Below, piece after piece: positions 41,406 to 41,493 of a stretch of 41,493 bases of DNA. The notes beneath the pieces are model-generated. The model saw only the letters and a program-made list of their open reading frames with translations, was not told the DNA's origin and did not search any database. Position numbers and translations under genes: made by a program. Origin of the DNA: an uncultured Acidobacteriota bacterium. Lineage in GTDB: Bacteria; Acidobacteriota; Terriglobia; UBA7540. Each line of letters begins with the position of its first letter. Within the stretch, counting starts at the first letter, position 1. The DNA lies in the NCBI GenBank assembly GCA_937900045.1, contig CALCEB010000219.1:1-41493 (forward strand). The letters run 5' to 3'.

Positions 41406-41466
41406 CCCGGATGATTTACGAACTTCCGATAGGGGACCGTCAGGGCACGGTTAAAACCGTGCCCTG
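41403..41466. repeat. Family D repeat with downstream hairpin
   Basis: TAGCCCGGATGATTTACGAA starts at the nicotinamidase stop codon and matches the sequence after the DUF1549/1553 gene. It leads into a perfect hairpin, CAGGGCACGGTT-AA-AACCGTGCCCTG (41441-41466), related to the middle arms of the family C palindrome. The following GAGTTTCT is not a clear T-tract. Confidence 0.75.
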
Positions 41467-41493
41467 GAGTTTCTACATTTCCGGAATCTGTGA

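Overview
The window looks like a chromosomal segment from an Acidobacteriota (Solibacter/Bryobacter-like) genome. This is inferred from gene content, not from a marker gene. The main pointers are a large Oar-like TonB-dependent receptor with an N-terminal carboxypeptidase-regulatory domain, the DUF1501 / DUF1549-DUF1553 / WD40-cytochrome / PPC-domain cluster typical of Acidobacteriota and Planctomycetota, several Tat-exported enzymes, and intergenic spacers crowded with hairpin repeats. No rRNA, tRNA or CRISPR array was found.

Layout. 202-3705 (-): TonB-dependent receptor. 3706-5671: gene-free spacer with at least four repeat types. 5672-8275 (+): ROK regulator and TPR protein. 8276-9030: palindromic repeats. 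9031-10617 (+): PQQ-type beta-propeller. 10693-11704 (+): nucleoside hydrolase broken by one extra base. 11923-14400: defence-type island with a stub of an AAA ATPase, a divergent D12-class adenine methyltransferase, an XRE controller-like protein, an overlapping candidate PD-(D/E)XK endonuclease, and a decayed IS3 orfA. 14551-23265 (+): four exported proteins (DUF1501, DUF1549/1553, c-type haem WD40, PPC). 23330-24463 (-): Tat-exported beta-propeller. 24934-29303 (+): GH38 alpha-mannosidase and RhaT-like sugar symporter. 29349-34840 (-): glmS, acyl-CoA carboxylase beta subunit, two small nuclease-like genes between short repeats, and an HMG-CoA lyase-like gene. 34841-37372: repeats, a conserved gene interrupted by two tandem in-frame stops, and a CpsB/YwqE-like PHP phosphatase. 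37588-38754 (+): GH27 alpha-galactosidase. 39161-41405 (+): nicotinate phosphoribosyltransferase and nicotinamidase (NAD salvage).

Functionally the window combines glycan uptake and breakdown (receptor, ROK regulator, GH38, RhaT, GH27), branched-chain acyl-CoA catabolism, amino-sugar synthesis, NAD salvage, and a horizontally acquired restriction-modification-like module.

The most notable unexplained structure is in the repeats. Family B is an inverted-repeat element whose complete copies have GGTAGTG-like ends and perfect 8-bp flanking direct repeats, which suggests a non-autonomous transposon. Family A is a ~125-bp element with five near-identical copies next to CTGA. At 37170-37372 one A copy sits inside a B copy, and a damaged version of the same arrangement appears at 38764-38912. 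All coordinates were read by eye; no database search was possible.
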